Positions 1 through 7,931 of a stretch of 64,000 bases of DNA are shown here, in pieces. The DNA comes from Candidatus Alistipes avicola (lineage in GTDB: Bacteria; Bacteroidota; Bacteroidia; Bacteroidales; Rikenellaceae): positions 1-64,000 of the forward strand of contig DWYR01000001.1 of NCBI GenBank assembly GCA_019118565.1. The letters are read 5' to 3'. Both the position numbers and the translations under genes were made by a program. Position 1 is the stretch's first letter, and each line of letters starts with the position of its first letter. Under the pieces are notes generated by a model. That model was given only the letters and a program-made list of their open reading frames with translations, was not told the origin of the DNA and ran no database searches.

Positions 1-1
1 C

Positions 2-400
2 TATGCCGCCCGCCATATTGCCAAGAATATGGTAGCAGCCGGCATTGCCGACGAGATCCTGGTCGAACTGAGCTATGCCATCGGGATTGCCGAACCGATC
101 TCGGTATTCGTCGATACGCACAACGCACGCAATCCCAAACTGGCCGGGATAACCGACGGCGAAATCGCCCATCGCATCGCCAAACTGTTCGACCTGCGTC
201 CGGCCGCCATCGTCAAACGGTTCGGGCTGAAAAACCCGATCTTCGAGGCAACCGCCTCGTACGGGCATTTCGGCAACCGTCCGTTCACCCGCACCGAGAC
301 GATCTGGGAGAACAGCAAACCTGTCGAGCGCGAAGTAGAGTTCTTCGCCTGGGAGAAACTCGATGCCGTGGATGCCATCAAAAGGGAGTTCGGCCTGTAA
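2..400 (+). CDS. metK: S-adenosylmethionine synthetase, C-terminal part (cut by window start)
   Basis: C-terminal ~132 residues of methionine adenosyltransferase, which makes SAM from methionine and ATP in the cytoplasm. The reading frame is open from base 2 without a start, so the gene begins outside the window. Recognisable family features are the AARHIAKNMVAAG helix, the ELSYAIGIAEPISVFVDT strand and the closing section with GHFGNRPFTRTE and W-E. The gene ends at a TAA followed by a hairpin terminator. metH and metF, which regenerate methionine, lie about 15 kb downstream. Identification is secure from conserved blocks; only the 3' third is visible. Confidence 0.95.
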   Translation, partial: YAARHIAKNMVAAGIADEILVELSYAIGIAEPISVFVDTHNARNPKLAGITDGEIAHRIAKLFDLRPAAIVKRFGLKNPIFEATASYGHFGNRPFTRTETIWENSKPVEREVEFFAWEKLDAVDAIKREFGL

Positions 401-422
401 CACCCGAAGGAATCCTCAAAAG

Positions 423-453
423 AAGGGGTGCGACCATAACGATCGCACCCCTT
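423..453. terminator. Hairpin terminator between convergent metK and FISUMP gene
   Basis: Perfect 11-bp stem (423-433 with 443-453) and a 9-nt loop, sitting 22 bases after the metK stop and 34 bases after the end of the minus-strand lipoprotein gene. T-rich sequence follows on both sides, so it can serve both transcripts. Confidence 0.75.
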
Positions 454-487
454 TCCCTTTGCATATTCGCGTTTTCCGGACGCAGAA

Positions 488-1303
488 TCAATCTTTCAAA
501 CAGCGAACGGGCAGCCCGACTCCTACACTGAAATCGGAGTTCGTCACAAACAGCGGATAATCCGACCACAACCGCACGGCATAGACGAAACCTTCACCCA
601 TTCCGGCGCTTTGAGTCGCACTCCACCATCCGGCACTGTAACAGAGATGCATCCACGCTTCGTCTCCGGCTACGGCTCGAAAGCCCACCGGCATGCCGTT
701 GAAGCCGGTTGCATTGTTTTTCTCCATATCCACACCGACCCAGGTGGGTTGGGGCTCCTCTTCGGTATCAGGTGGCAACATCCACATCTGCGGGGCAGCC
801 AAAGCCTTGGCGAGCGCCGTCTCGTCGACGACACCATCGCTGCCTACCGCAGCCAGACCGTTATCGCGCACGTAGGCAGCCAGACGATCCCACTCCTCCT
901 GTGCCGGGATATGCCACCCTTCAGGGCAAACTCCGCGAATCACCCTCGACTCGCCTACGGCAAGCGGAGTCTCTCCCTGCAGGGCTGCCGGCAGGTTATA
1001 ATAGGCTCCATACATCTTCAGGAACTCGTCGCCCAACTCCTCGCCGGCAATGTTGTCCAGCATCACATAGTAGCGCGGAGACTTGGTCGAAACATCGAAA
1101 TGCTGCTCGGGCAGGTAGCGCAGATTCTCGGCCATCCAGACCTGATCGCCAAGCTGCACGATCTTATACTCGTTGCCGTCCCGGGCATCGATCAACGTAT
1201 CTCCCAGAGGGGGCTGTTCAGGTCCAGACGTGTCATCGTTACAAGATGTCGCACACAAAACGACACACAGGCCCAAGGCCACATATCGCAATATTCTATT
1301 CAT
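488..1303 (-). CDS. FISUMP-domain lipoprotein (271 aa)
   Basis: Secreted lipoprotein with a signal peptide and lipobox ending in Cys21 (LCATSC), followed by an acidic and proline-rich linker. The rest is a Fibrobacter succinogenes major paralogous (FISUMP, TIGR02145) domain: D-x-RDGNEYKIVQLG, W-MAENL, the CPEGWHIPAQEEW core and a terminal PVRCLKD. The FISUMP family is of unknown function and usually surface-exposed in Bacteroidetes. It lies 50 bases downstream of a paralogue, 1354-2799, so the two are probably co-transcribed. Substrate or partner cannot be deduced. Confidence 0.85.
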   Translation of the reverse strand: MNRILRYVALGLCVVLCATSCNDDTSGPEQPPLGDTLIDARDGNEYKIVQLGDQVWMAENLRYLPEQHFDVSTKSPRYYVMLDNIAGEELGDEFLKMYGAYYNLPAALQGETPLAVGESRVIRGVCPEGWHIPAQEEWDRLAAYVRDNGLAAVGSDGVVDETALAKALAAPQMWMLPPDTEEEPQPTWVGVDMEKNNATGFNGMPVGFRAVAGDEAWMHLCYSAGWWSATQSAGMGEGFVYAVRLWSDYPLFVTNSDFSVGVGLPVRCLKD

Positions 1304-1353
1304 AATCGTTCATTTTTGATATTACGGAGGGCATATCCTTCCGTGTCGGGACT

Positions 1354-2799
1354 TTAATCCTTTACACAGCGAACGCTCTGACCGCGCTCCGACTGATTCC
1401 CCCACTTCGAATAATCAATCCCGTACTCCATGTTGTTAAGCGTCACGATACCTCCTCCATAGCTCAACAGATCGGTCGTCCAATACGAAACCGCCGAATC
1501 GGAGAACTTGAATCGGCTCCCCAGGTCCGGACCGTTCGGATAGAAGTTTCCCGAAGGAATCGCGTTAAAACCATATGTGTCGCGAGGTCCGTTTGCCAGG
1601 TCGGGATTCTCGGAAGCCATGCTCGAATCGCCCCATCCCTCCAGACCGGCCAAAGCCGACCAAACATTGCGCAGGCCATCTTCGAATTCCCAAACGCCGT
1701 CGAACTCGTTGTAGAATCCGTTTCCCTGCACGTCAGGCAGTTCGGCCGCCACGAAGGCCTCCATCTTCTTCCACTCGGCCTGCGAAGGGATATGCCATCC
1801 GTCGGGGCAGACACCCTGTACGCCGCTCGGGATGGCCGCAGCATCCGCACCTGCGAAGTTCTCGGCATCCATGGCTGCGAACCAGTTGTAAAGGACACCG
1901 TATTTCGTATAGGCTTTGGTTGCCTTGGCAGCCTCCACATCGTTGCCGTCATACATGAATACATAGTAGAACTTCTTACCCTCGGATCCCTCGTTGAGCG
2001 AAGACTCCGTAGAGTTGTTCACAACGGGCAACCAAGCCAGATTCTCGGCCATCCACTCCTGATCCCCGATCTTTACGGTCTTATAGACATGGTTGTCCCG
2101 CGAATCGATCATCGTTCCTTCGGCAGGAGCCGGGGCCGGTTCTTTCAACGTAATGACCACTTCGTCCGAAGCCGTAGCTCCGGCATCTCCTTCGACGGAG
2201 AGTTGAATCGTCAACTCGCCCACCGGTTCATCGGTAAAAGTATGGACATATTCAAATGGGACAGCGGTCACCTCCGCGATATTACGACCACCCACGGTCA
2301 GTACGACCTGTGCGATCTCGCCAGTATTGACCGTAGCTTCGCCTTTGATCGTCAAAGTTTGATTGTTCTCAATCGTCGTACCTTCGGCCGGTTCGACAAT
2401 TTGACACGACACCTGTTGCTCCGGGGTCTCGCCCTTTTTCAGGACGACAGTCACCTTATCCGAAGCCGTAACACCCGTATCTCCTTCAACTTCAAGTTGG
2501 ATCGACAATTCGCCCTCCTCCTGATCTACAGAGAATGTATACTCATACGAGAAGGGAACCTCAGTTACATCGGCAACCTGCTGCCCACCTACGGTCAACG
2601 AAACTCGAACGATCTCTCCGAAATCGACCTCAGCATTGCCGCTGATAGTCATCTTACCGGCTCCAAGGTCGATTTGTGCACCATCACCCGGAGTCGTCAC
2701 CTCGCAAGTAATTTGCTGTTCGGAATTCTCGGACGTGTTGTCGTCATTGCAAGCAGAAAAAGTTGCAAGGACGAGTGCCAGGAATAAAAACCACTTCAT
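1354..2799 (-). CDS. FISUMP lipoprotein with two Ig-like repeats (481 aa)
   Basis: Lipoprotein signal MKWFLFLALVLATFSAC with the acylated Cys near residue 17, then two ~95-residue repeats. Each repeat carries an LTVGG..(I/V)A(D/E)VT.VPF core and ends in ...TVVLK / ...VVITLK, typical of bacterial Ig-like domains. A C-terminal FISUMP domain follows (W-MAENL, CPDGWHIPSQAEW, QSVRCVKD). The frame is open to 2805, but the codon there is TTG; the ATG at 2799 gives a canonical signal peptide and is preferred. The Ig-like domains probably act as a stalk presenting the FISUMP domain outside the outer membrane. Paralogues lie on both sides. Function unknown. Confidence 0.85.
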   Translation of the reverse strand: MKWFLFLALVLATFSACNDDNTSENSEQQITCEVTTPGDGAQIDLGAGKMTISGNAEVDFGEIVRVSLTVGGQQVADVTEVPFSYEYTFSVDQEEGELSIQLEVEGDTGVTASDKVTVVLKKGETPEQQVSCQIVEPAEGTTIENNQTLTIKGEATVNTGEIAQVVLTVGGRNIAEVTAVPFEYVHTFTDEPVGELTIQLSVEGDAGATASDEVVITLKEPAPAPAEGTMIDSRDNHVYKTVKIGDQEWMAENLAWLPVVNNSTESSLNEGSEGKKFYYVFMYDGNDVEAAKATKAYTKYGVLYNWFAAMDAENFAGADAAAIPSGVQGVCPDGWHIPSQAEWKKMEAFVAAELPDVQGNGFYNEFDGVWEFEDGLRNVWSALAGLEGWGDSSMASENPDLANGPRDTYGFNAIPSGNFYPNGPDLGSRFKFSDSAVSYWTTDLLSYGGGIVTLNNMEYGIDYSKWGNQSERGQSVRCVKD

Positions 2800-3422
2800 T
2801 ATCAATTAAGAATTAGATGATTAAACCCCTACTCTATTTCAGATTTTCGGGAACCTCTGCCGATGTCCACACCTGCATTCACAGAAAAACAAAACAACAT
2901 CAATTATTCTTTATGTGTCTTTATTCCCCGTCGAACCGATGCTTCCAGCGGAATAGATCGACAAGACTCGTAATAAGTCTAAAACAACATTCCCCTCCCG
3001 TTCGCCCCTTATCTTGAGATTCGATCGTACTCTTCTTTCCTTTCAAAGTTTTTTCTCAACGACAACCCGAATCTCAGTCCAGACAACAAGGAAACCGCAC
3101 AAAGATGCGAATACTCCTTCCGCCCATACCCCTCTCCAGGCATATAGAAATACGCCCCAGATTTTTGGAGTGTACTTTTCCGTTATTCCTTTCGAAGACC
3201 CAAAAATTGGCGAATTAGGCCAAAAAAAGGGGCGAAATGCAAATAGCCATACAAAATTAAATTTTTTTTTACAAGAAGATGCATCTCCCTAAATTTTTTT
3301 TCTCGCCAATTCGCGTTCCATGGCTTCCCCTCCTGGATATATAAAACCTGACATATAAAAAAAGAGAAATCCCCTTTGCGAAGAATTCCCTTTTGCACGA
3401 ATTAATAATGACAAAACTTTTG
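2800..3422. other. AT-rich intergenic stretch without a gene
   Basis: About 620 bases between two minus-strand FISUMP genes. Composition is clearly richer in A and T than the neighbours, with several homopolymer runs around 3225-3300 and 3355-3370. Short open frames on both strands have no family resemblance and no good start context. I see no clear TTTG/TAnnTTTG promoter close to the 2799 start, although one is expected here. A TAATTTTG element on the minus strand near 3253-3260 fits the -7 consensus but has no matching -33 box. Confidence 0.5.
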
Positions 3423-4061
3423 TTACCGACGCACACAACGTATCGAGAAAGCATTTCCGCTGTAACGAGGACGGGCTGGTTTCATATTCGCGTCATTGAA
3501 CGTAAGCGAATAGGCTCGGATCGCCGTAGAAGAGACGGGTGTAGAGGACCAGTAACGTGCAACGGAGCTGACCGAGAACAGGGTCCCGTCGTGATAATCG
3601 CGGAATCCGGCTGCCGGAACAAAGATCGAGGCATCGCTGCTTCGATCGGTAAATCTTCGGCCCTGGCTGTTCCCCTCTTTCACCCATTCGGAATAGACCT
3701 TGCTCTCATCGCACAGCGATTTCCACTCCTCAACGGTCGGTACGCGCCATCCCTCCGGACAGGGATCGGACATATCCAACCATGCCGCGGTAGGACTACC
3801 TGCATCATCCCACTTGGCACCGACCGGATAAGAGACCATCGGTACCGTCGCGCTCCATCCGATCTTCTCCCCCCATTGATACAACATTCCGACCTCATCG
3901 GGCCTACCGGCGAACGTACCCGGTTCATCGACATTCGTCGCAGCCCAACAAACACCGTTGATAAGGACTCCACCATCGGTATCTTGGACATTTTGGGAAT
4001 CTTGAGCATAGGCGCTCGTCACGAAAACCACAGAACAAAGCAAAATCAGCAAACACCTCAT
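3423..4061 (-). CDS. Secreted FISUMP-type protein (212 aa)
   Basis: Third FISUMP-like paralogue. The frame is open to 4190, but a well-formed promoter (boxes 4160-4191) places transcription start near 4153, downstream of that codon. ATG 4061 gives a clean signal peptide, MRCLLILLCSVVFVTSAYAQ, with an AYA-Q signal peptidase I site rather than a lipobox. ATGs at 4088/4091 are the alternatives. The body has the CPEGWRVPTVEEW core, the YWSST motif and the terminal FSIRCVRR. It is therefore secreted or periplasmic rather than lipidated, unlike its two neighbours. Function unknown. Confidence 0.8.
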   Translation of the reverse strand: MRCLLILLCSVVFVTSAYAQDSQNVQDTDGGVLINGVCWAATNVDEPGTFAGRPDEVGMLYQWGEKIGWSATVPMVSYPVGAKWDDAGSPTAAWLDMSDPCPEGWRVPTVEEWKSLCDESKVYSEWVKEGNSQGRRFTDRSSDASIFVPAAGFRDYHDGTLFSVSSVARYWSSTPVSSTAIRAYSLTFNDANMKPARPRYSGNAFSIRCVRR

Positions 4062-4159
4062 AAAGCATCGAATTGACAAATCCAACATCATAAAAAAACA
4101 GAGTCTAACGACAAAATGGCAAGCACTTCCCTTTTTTTTAAAAGGTCGCCCTGTCGTGA

Positions 4160-4191
4160 CAAAGATAATGAAGGACGGACATAGAAACAAA
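4160..4191 (-). promoter_or_regulatory. Bacteroidetes -33/-7 promoter of the 4061 FISUMP gene
   Basis: On the minus strand TTTG (4188-4191), a 20-base spacer and TATCTTTG (4160-4167) match the Bacteroidetes TTTG / TAnnTTTG primary sigma consensus exactly. The predicted start near 4153 leaves a ~90-base leader before ATG 4061. Confidence 0.75.
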
Positions 4192-4385
4192 TACAGGAGG
4201 AAGGGTTTTCACCCCCGATTTCGCCGTGCTCCCCTATCTTATTCAATGACAGCTGTTTTTCATAAAAGATTCTGGCTTTGCGGTCGCCTTTGTGAGGAGA
4301 ATTGATGTTCGGATAGGGACTTTCCCTTTTTGCTGCAAGAAAGATCGGAAACAGGTATGTCCCATTCGAGATTTATCGGCCGTTT

Positions 4386-4417
4386 TTTGTTTCGGTATGA
4401 ATTATTTTATACCTTTG
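4386..4417 (+). promoter_or_regulatory. Promoter of tig (clpPX operon)
   Basis: TTTG at 4386-4389, a 20-base spacer and TACCTTTG at 4410-4417: a full match to the Bacteroidetes consensus, about 35 bases before the tig ATG. Confidence 0.8.
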
Positions 4418-4457
4418 CCGTTCCGAATTACAGACAAATATAAAACCATTATAGCAT

Positions 4458-5783
4458 ATGAAAATCGTAAGAGAACAACGGGAGCAGAACAATTCGCTCA
4501 TCAAAGTGACCGTAGGCGAAAAGGATTACGGCGAGGCTGTCGAGAAATCCCTGCGCGAGTACAAGCGCAAGGCCAATATCCCGGGATTCCGTCCCGGTAT
4601 GGTTCCGATGGGGCTGATCCGTAAAATGTACGGGAAGGGCGTCCTGGCAGAGCAGTCCTACCGCACCGCTTCCGATGCCGTATTCGAATACCTGCACAAG
4701 GAGAAGATCGACTACGTCGGTGATGTAATTCCTTCGGATGAGCAGGGCGCTTTCGATTTCGACAACGACAAGGATTTCGAGTTCGTTTTCGAGATCGGCG
4801 AGGCTCCCGAGGTGAAACTCGAACTCTCGGAGAAAGATAAGTTGACCTACAACAAGATTAAGGTCGACAAGAAGATGCACGACGACTATCGCACCAACTT
4901 CCTGCGTCGTTTCGGCCGTCTGGTCGACACGGAGGAGGTTACTTCGGACGAGGCGCTCAACGTAACGCTCGACAACGGTGACATGAAGATCGAGGAGGCT
5001 TACGTGGGTCTGATCTCGATGAGCGAGGAGGAGCGCAAGCCCTTCATCGGTCAGAAGGTCGGCTTCAAGACGAATGTAAATATCAACGAGCTCTACAAGA
5101 CCCCTGCACAGCGCGCTGCCGTGTTGCAGGTGAAGGAGAACGAACTGGAGGGTATCAACCCTGAATTCACGCTGGAGATCACCAAGATCCGCAAGTTCGC
5201 CGAGCCGGAGCTCAACGAGGAGTTCTTCAAGATGGCTTTCCCCTCGGGCAATGTGAAGAGCGCCGAGGAGTTCGAGAAGTTCATCGATGAGCAGATCGAG
5301 CGCGAGTTGCGCCGGGAGACCGACTATCTGTTCACCATGCAGTTGCGCGACTACCTGCTCAAGAAGGCCGATCTGGCTATGCCGGCCGAGTTCCTGAAAC
5401 GCTGGTTGTATGTGATCAACGAGGGCAAGTTCAGCAAGGAGGAGATCGAAAAGGATTTCGACCAGTTCCTCAAGCTCTTTACCTGGAACTACCTGCAGAA
5501 GCACTTTATCTCGGAGGACAAACTCAACGTAACGGCCGAGGAGGCTACCGCCGAGGCTAAGGCATTGGCACAGGCTCAGTTCGCACAGTACGGCATGCCG
5601 ACTGCTCCGGACGATATGCTGAACGACTACGCGAAACGTATCCTCGCGGATAAGGATCAGGCTCAGAAGATCTACGAGAAACTCTACGAGGACAAGGTGG
5701 TTGCGGATGTAAAATCCAAGATCAAGGTAACCGAGAAGGCTGTTTCGGCAGACGACTTTGCTAAATTGGCCAAGGAGATTTAA
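4458..5783 (+). CDS. tig: Trigger factor, ribosome-associated chaperone (441 aa)
   Basis: Trigger factor binds near the polypeptide exit tunnel and protects nascent chains. The N-terminal ribosome-binding domain has the signature GFRPGMVP at residues 43-50 (family GFRxGxxP). The middle region (~150-245) corresponds to the PPIase position but is weakly conserved, as in other Bacteroidetes forms, so isomerase activity is uncertain. The C-terminal ~190 residues are the helical arm domain rich in Glu, Lys and Ala. It is first in a tig-clpP-clpX cluster, the widespread order that pairs folding with proteolysis. The start is fixed by the promoter 35 bases upstream and by the conserved MKIVREQ opening. 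Confidence 0.93.
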   Translation: MKIVREQREQNNSLIKVTVGEKDYGEAVEKSLREYKRKANIPGFRPGMVPMGLIRKMYGKGVLAEQSYRTASDAVFEYLHKEKIDYVGDVIPSDEQGAFDFDNDKDFEFVFEIGEAPEVKLELSEKDKLTYNKIKVDKKMHDDYRTNFLRRFGRLVDTEEVTSDEALNVTLDNGDMKIEEAYVGLISMSEEERKPFIGQKVGFKTNVNINELYKTPAQRAAVLQVKENELEGINPEFTLEITKIRKFAEPELNEEFFKMAFPSGNVKSAEEFEKFIDEQIERELRRETDYLFTMQLRDYLLKKADLAMPAEFLKRWLYVINEGKFSKEEIEKDFDQFLKLFTWNYLQKHFISEDKLNVTAEEATAEAKALAQAQFAQYGMPTAPDDMLNDYAKRILADKDQAQKIYEKLYEDKVVADVKSKIKVTEKAVSADDFAKLAKEI

Positions 5784-5805
5784 GGGATACCGGGAAAATC
5801 CCTTG

Positions 5806-5835
5806 TTTGATTGGAACTCTGCGGGTTTAATTTTG
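5806..5835 (+). promoter_or_regulatory. Probable internal promoter before clpP
   Basis: TTTG (5806-5809), an 18-base spacer and TAATTTTG (5828-5835) in the tig-clpP gap. The spacer is slightly shorter than the usual 19-21. It would allow clpP-clpX expression apart from tig. Confidence 0.5.
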
Positions 5836-5884
5836 CAATTATTCCCCAGAGTTCCTATTTTTATGCACTCAAAAATAGAACGCT

Positions 5885-6550
5885 ATGTCTGAATTCGAGA
5901 AATATGCCTTGAAACATTGCGGGATCAGCAGCCTGCGGTTGCATGACTTCCGTTCACAGTATGATGCTTACGTTTCGCCGACTATTATCGAGGAGCGCCA
6001 GCTCAACGTTGCCACGATGGATGTCTTCTCCCGTTTGATGATGGACCGTATCATCTTTCTGGGGGCTCCGATCTACGACGATGCGGCCAATATCATCCAG
6101 GCGCAGCTGCTCTTCCTCGAATCGGCCGATCCGGAGAAGGATATCCAGATCTACATCAACTCGCCGGGCGGGTCCGTTACGGCCGGGTTGGGAATCTACG
6201 ACACGATGCAGCTGGTACAGCCCGACGTGGCGACCATCTGTACGGGACTGGCCGCCTCGATGGGCGCGGTGCTGCTGACGGCCGGTGCTGCGGGCAAACG
6301 CTCCGCACTGCCGCATTCGCGCATCATGATCCACCAGCCGCTGGGCGGTGCGCAGGGTCAGGCTTCCGATATCGAAATTACGGCGCGGGAGATCTTGAAA
6401 ACCAAACGGGAACTGTACGAGATCCTGTCGAAGCATTCGGGTGTTTCGATCAAGAAGATCGAGAAGGATGCCGACCGCGATTACTGGCTCTCGGCCGAGG
6501 AGGCGCGCAATTACGGATTGATCGACGAGGTGCTGACCAAACGCGGATAG
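5885..6550 (+). CDS. clpP: ATP-dependent Clp protease proteolytic subunit (221 aa)
   Basis: Serine peptidase that forms the double heptameric chamber of ClpXP. The catalytic triad is visible with family spacing: Ser125 in GLAASMGA, His150 in HSRIMIHQP and Asp199 in ADRDYW. The INSPGGSV oxyanion segment is at 91-98. The N-terminal ~30 residues form the usual Bacteroidetes extension. It is followed 27 bases later by clpX, its unfoldase partner. Length and motifs are normal and nothing is missing. Confidence 0.96.
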   Translation: MSEFEKYALKHCGISSLRLHDFRSQYDAYVSPTIIEERQLNVATMDVFSRLMMDRIIFLGAPIYDDAANIIQAQLLFLESADPEKDIQIYINSPGGSVTAGLGIYDTMQLVQPDVATICTGLAASMGAVLLTAGAAGKRSALPHSRIMIHQPLGGAQGQASDIEITAREILKTKRELYEILSKHSGVSIKKIEKDADRDYWLSAEEARNYGLIDEVLTKRG

Positions 6551-6577
6551 TAACGGAACAAACGACAAGAAGAAACC

Positions 6578-7867
6578 ATGGCGAAAGATCATAGAGAGGG
6601 AACGCGCGGAGGCGCGAACGATGCCTGCTCGTTCTGTGGCGCACGGCAGCAGGATGGAGCGATTCTGCTCAGCTCGACGGGCGGGTGCAATATTTGCAGC
6701 GACTGCATCGAAAAAGGGTATCGGATGCTGGTCGACAATCATGTGCTGGAGGAGATGTCCGGTTCCGGACAGAATAACCGTCCGGCTACGCCCTTGCGCT
6801 TCGAGGAGTTGCTCAAGCCGAATGAAATCAAGGCCTTTCTGGACCAGTATGTCATCGGACAGGATGCGGCCAAACGCTATATGTCGGTGGCCGTTTACAA
6901 CCACTACAAACGTCTGTTGTGTGCATCGAAACAGGACGATGATGTGGAGATCGACAAGTCGAACATCGTGTTGATCGGTCCTACGGGAACGGGTAAGACG
7001 CTGATGGCCCGTACGATTGCCAAACTGTTGAAAGTACCGTTCACGATTGTCGATGCGACGGTGCTGACCGAAGCGGGCTACGTGGGTGAGGATGTCGAGA
7101 GTATTCTCTCGCGATTGCTCCAGGTGGCTTCGTACGATGTGCAGCAGGCCGAGCGCGGAATTGTCTTTATCGACGAGATCGACAAGATCGCGCGTAAGAG
7201 CGACAACCCCAGTCTGACGCGCGACGTGTCGGGCGAGGGTGTACAGCAGGCGCTGTTGAAGATCCTCGAGGGTACGGTGGTGAACGTGCCGCCCCAGGGG
7301 GGCCGGAAACATCCCGAACAGAAGTTCATTCAGGTCAATACCCGAAATATCCTCTTTATCTGTGGCGGAGCATTCGACGGCATCGAGAAGAAGATCGCCC
7401 AGCGACTCAATACCCGTGCGATGGGATACGGTCGCGTGAATGCCGATCCGATCGACCGTTCGAACCTGATGCAGTATGTCATGCCTCAGGATCTTAAATC
7501 GTTCGGTCTGATTCCGGAGTTGGTGGGCCGTTTGCCGGTGATCACCTACATGGACCCGCTCAACCGTGAGGCGCTGCGTTCGATTCTGACCGAACCGAAG
7601 AATGCGATCATCAAGCAGTACGAACGGCTGTTTGCCATGGATGGGGTGACGCTCACCTTCCAGCCGGAGGTGTTGGACTACATCGTCGACAAGGCGATCG
7701 AATACAAGCTCGGGGCGCGAGGTCTCCGCTCGATCTGCGAGGCGATCATGATCGACCTGATGTTCGAGATCCCGCTCTCTTCGCAGCGTTCGTTCGAGGT
7801 GACGCTGCCCTATGCGCGCGAGAAATTCGAGAAGAAGAATTTTTTAGGGCTCGGGCAGGTCGGATAA
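6578..7867 (+). CDS. clpX: ATP-dependent Clp protease ATP-binding subunit ClpX (429 aa)
   Basis: AAA+ unfoldase that recognises substrates and feeds ClpP. The N-terminal C4 zinc-binding domain uses CSFC (Cys17, Cys20) and the ICSDC pair (Cys40, Cys43). Walker A is GPTGTGKT (about residues 131-138), Walker B IVFIDEID, and sensor 2 lies in the GARGLR segment. The loop that docks on ClpP, IGF in E. coli, reads MGY in the RAMGYGR segment. The gene directly follows clpP, so the pair forms a standard ClpXP module. Start ATG 6578 opens in front of the zinc domain. Confidence 0.96.
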   Translation: MAKDHREGTRGGANDACSFCGARQQDGAILLSSTGGCNICSDCIEKGYRMLVDNHVLEEMSGSGQNNRPATPLRFEELLKPNEIKAFLDQYVIGQDAAKRYMSVAVYNHYKRLLCASKQDDDVEIDKSNIVLIGPTGTGKTLMARTIAKLLKVPFTIVDATVLTEAGYVGEDVESILSRLLQVASYDVQQAERGIVFIDEIDKIARKSDNPSLTRDVSGEGVQQALLKILEGTVVNVPPQGGRKHPEQKFIQVNTRNILFICGGAFDGIEKKIAQRLNTRAMGYGRVNADPIDRSNLMQYVMPQDLKSFGLIPELVGRLPVITYMDPLNREALRSILTEPKNAIIKQYERLFAMDGVTLTFQPEVLDYIVDKAIEYKLGARGLRSICEAIMIDLMFEIPLSSQRSFEVTLPYAREKFEKKNFLGLGQVG

Positions 7868-7879
7868 GCCGATTTTCTG

Positions 7880-7887
7880 TAAATTTG
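7880..7887 (+). promoter_or_regulatory. Candidate -7 element upstream of tkt
   Basis: TAAATTTG fits the TAnnTTTG -7 consensus 45 bases before the tkt ATG, in the AT-rich clpX-tkt gap. No TTTG is found at the -33 position, so this is a half promoter only. Confidence 0.35.
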
Positions 7888-7931
7888 TAGTTGGAACACA
7901 AAATCACAAACAATAAATATTCTCTTATTTT

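Noticed and set aside
2817..3398. Three short frames in the AT-rich gap between FISUMP genes
   Set aside because: Random-looking composition, no start context, overlapping on both strands.
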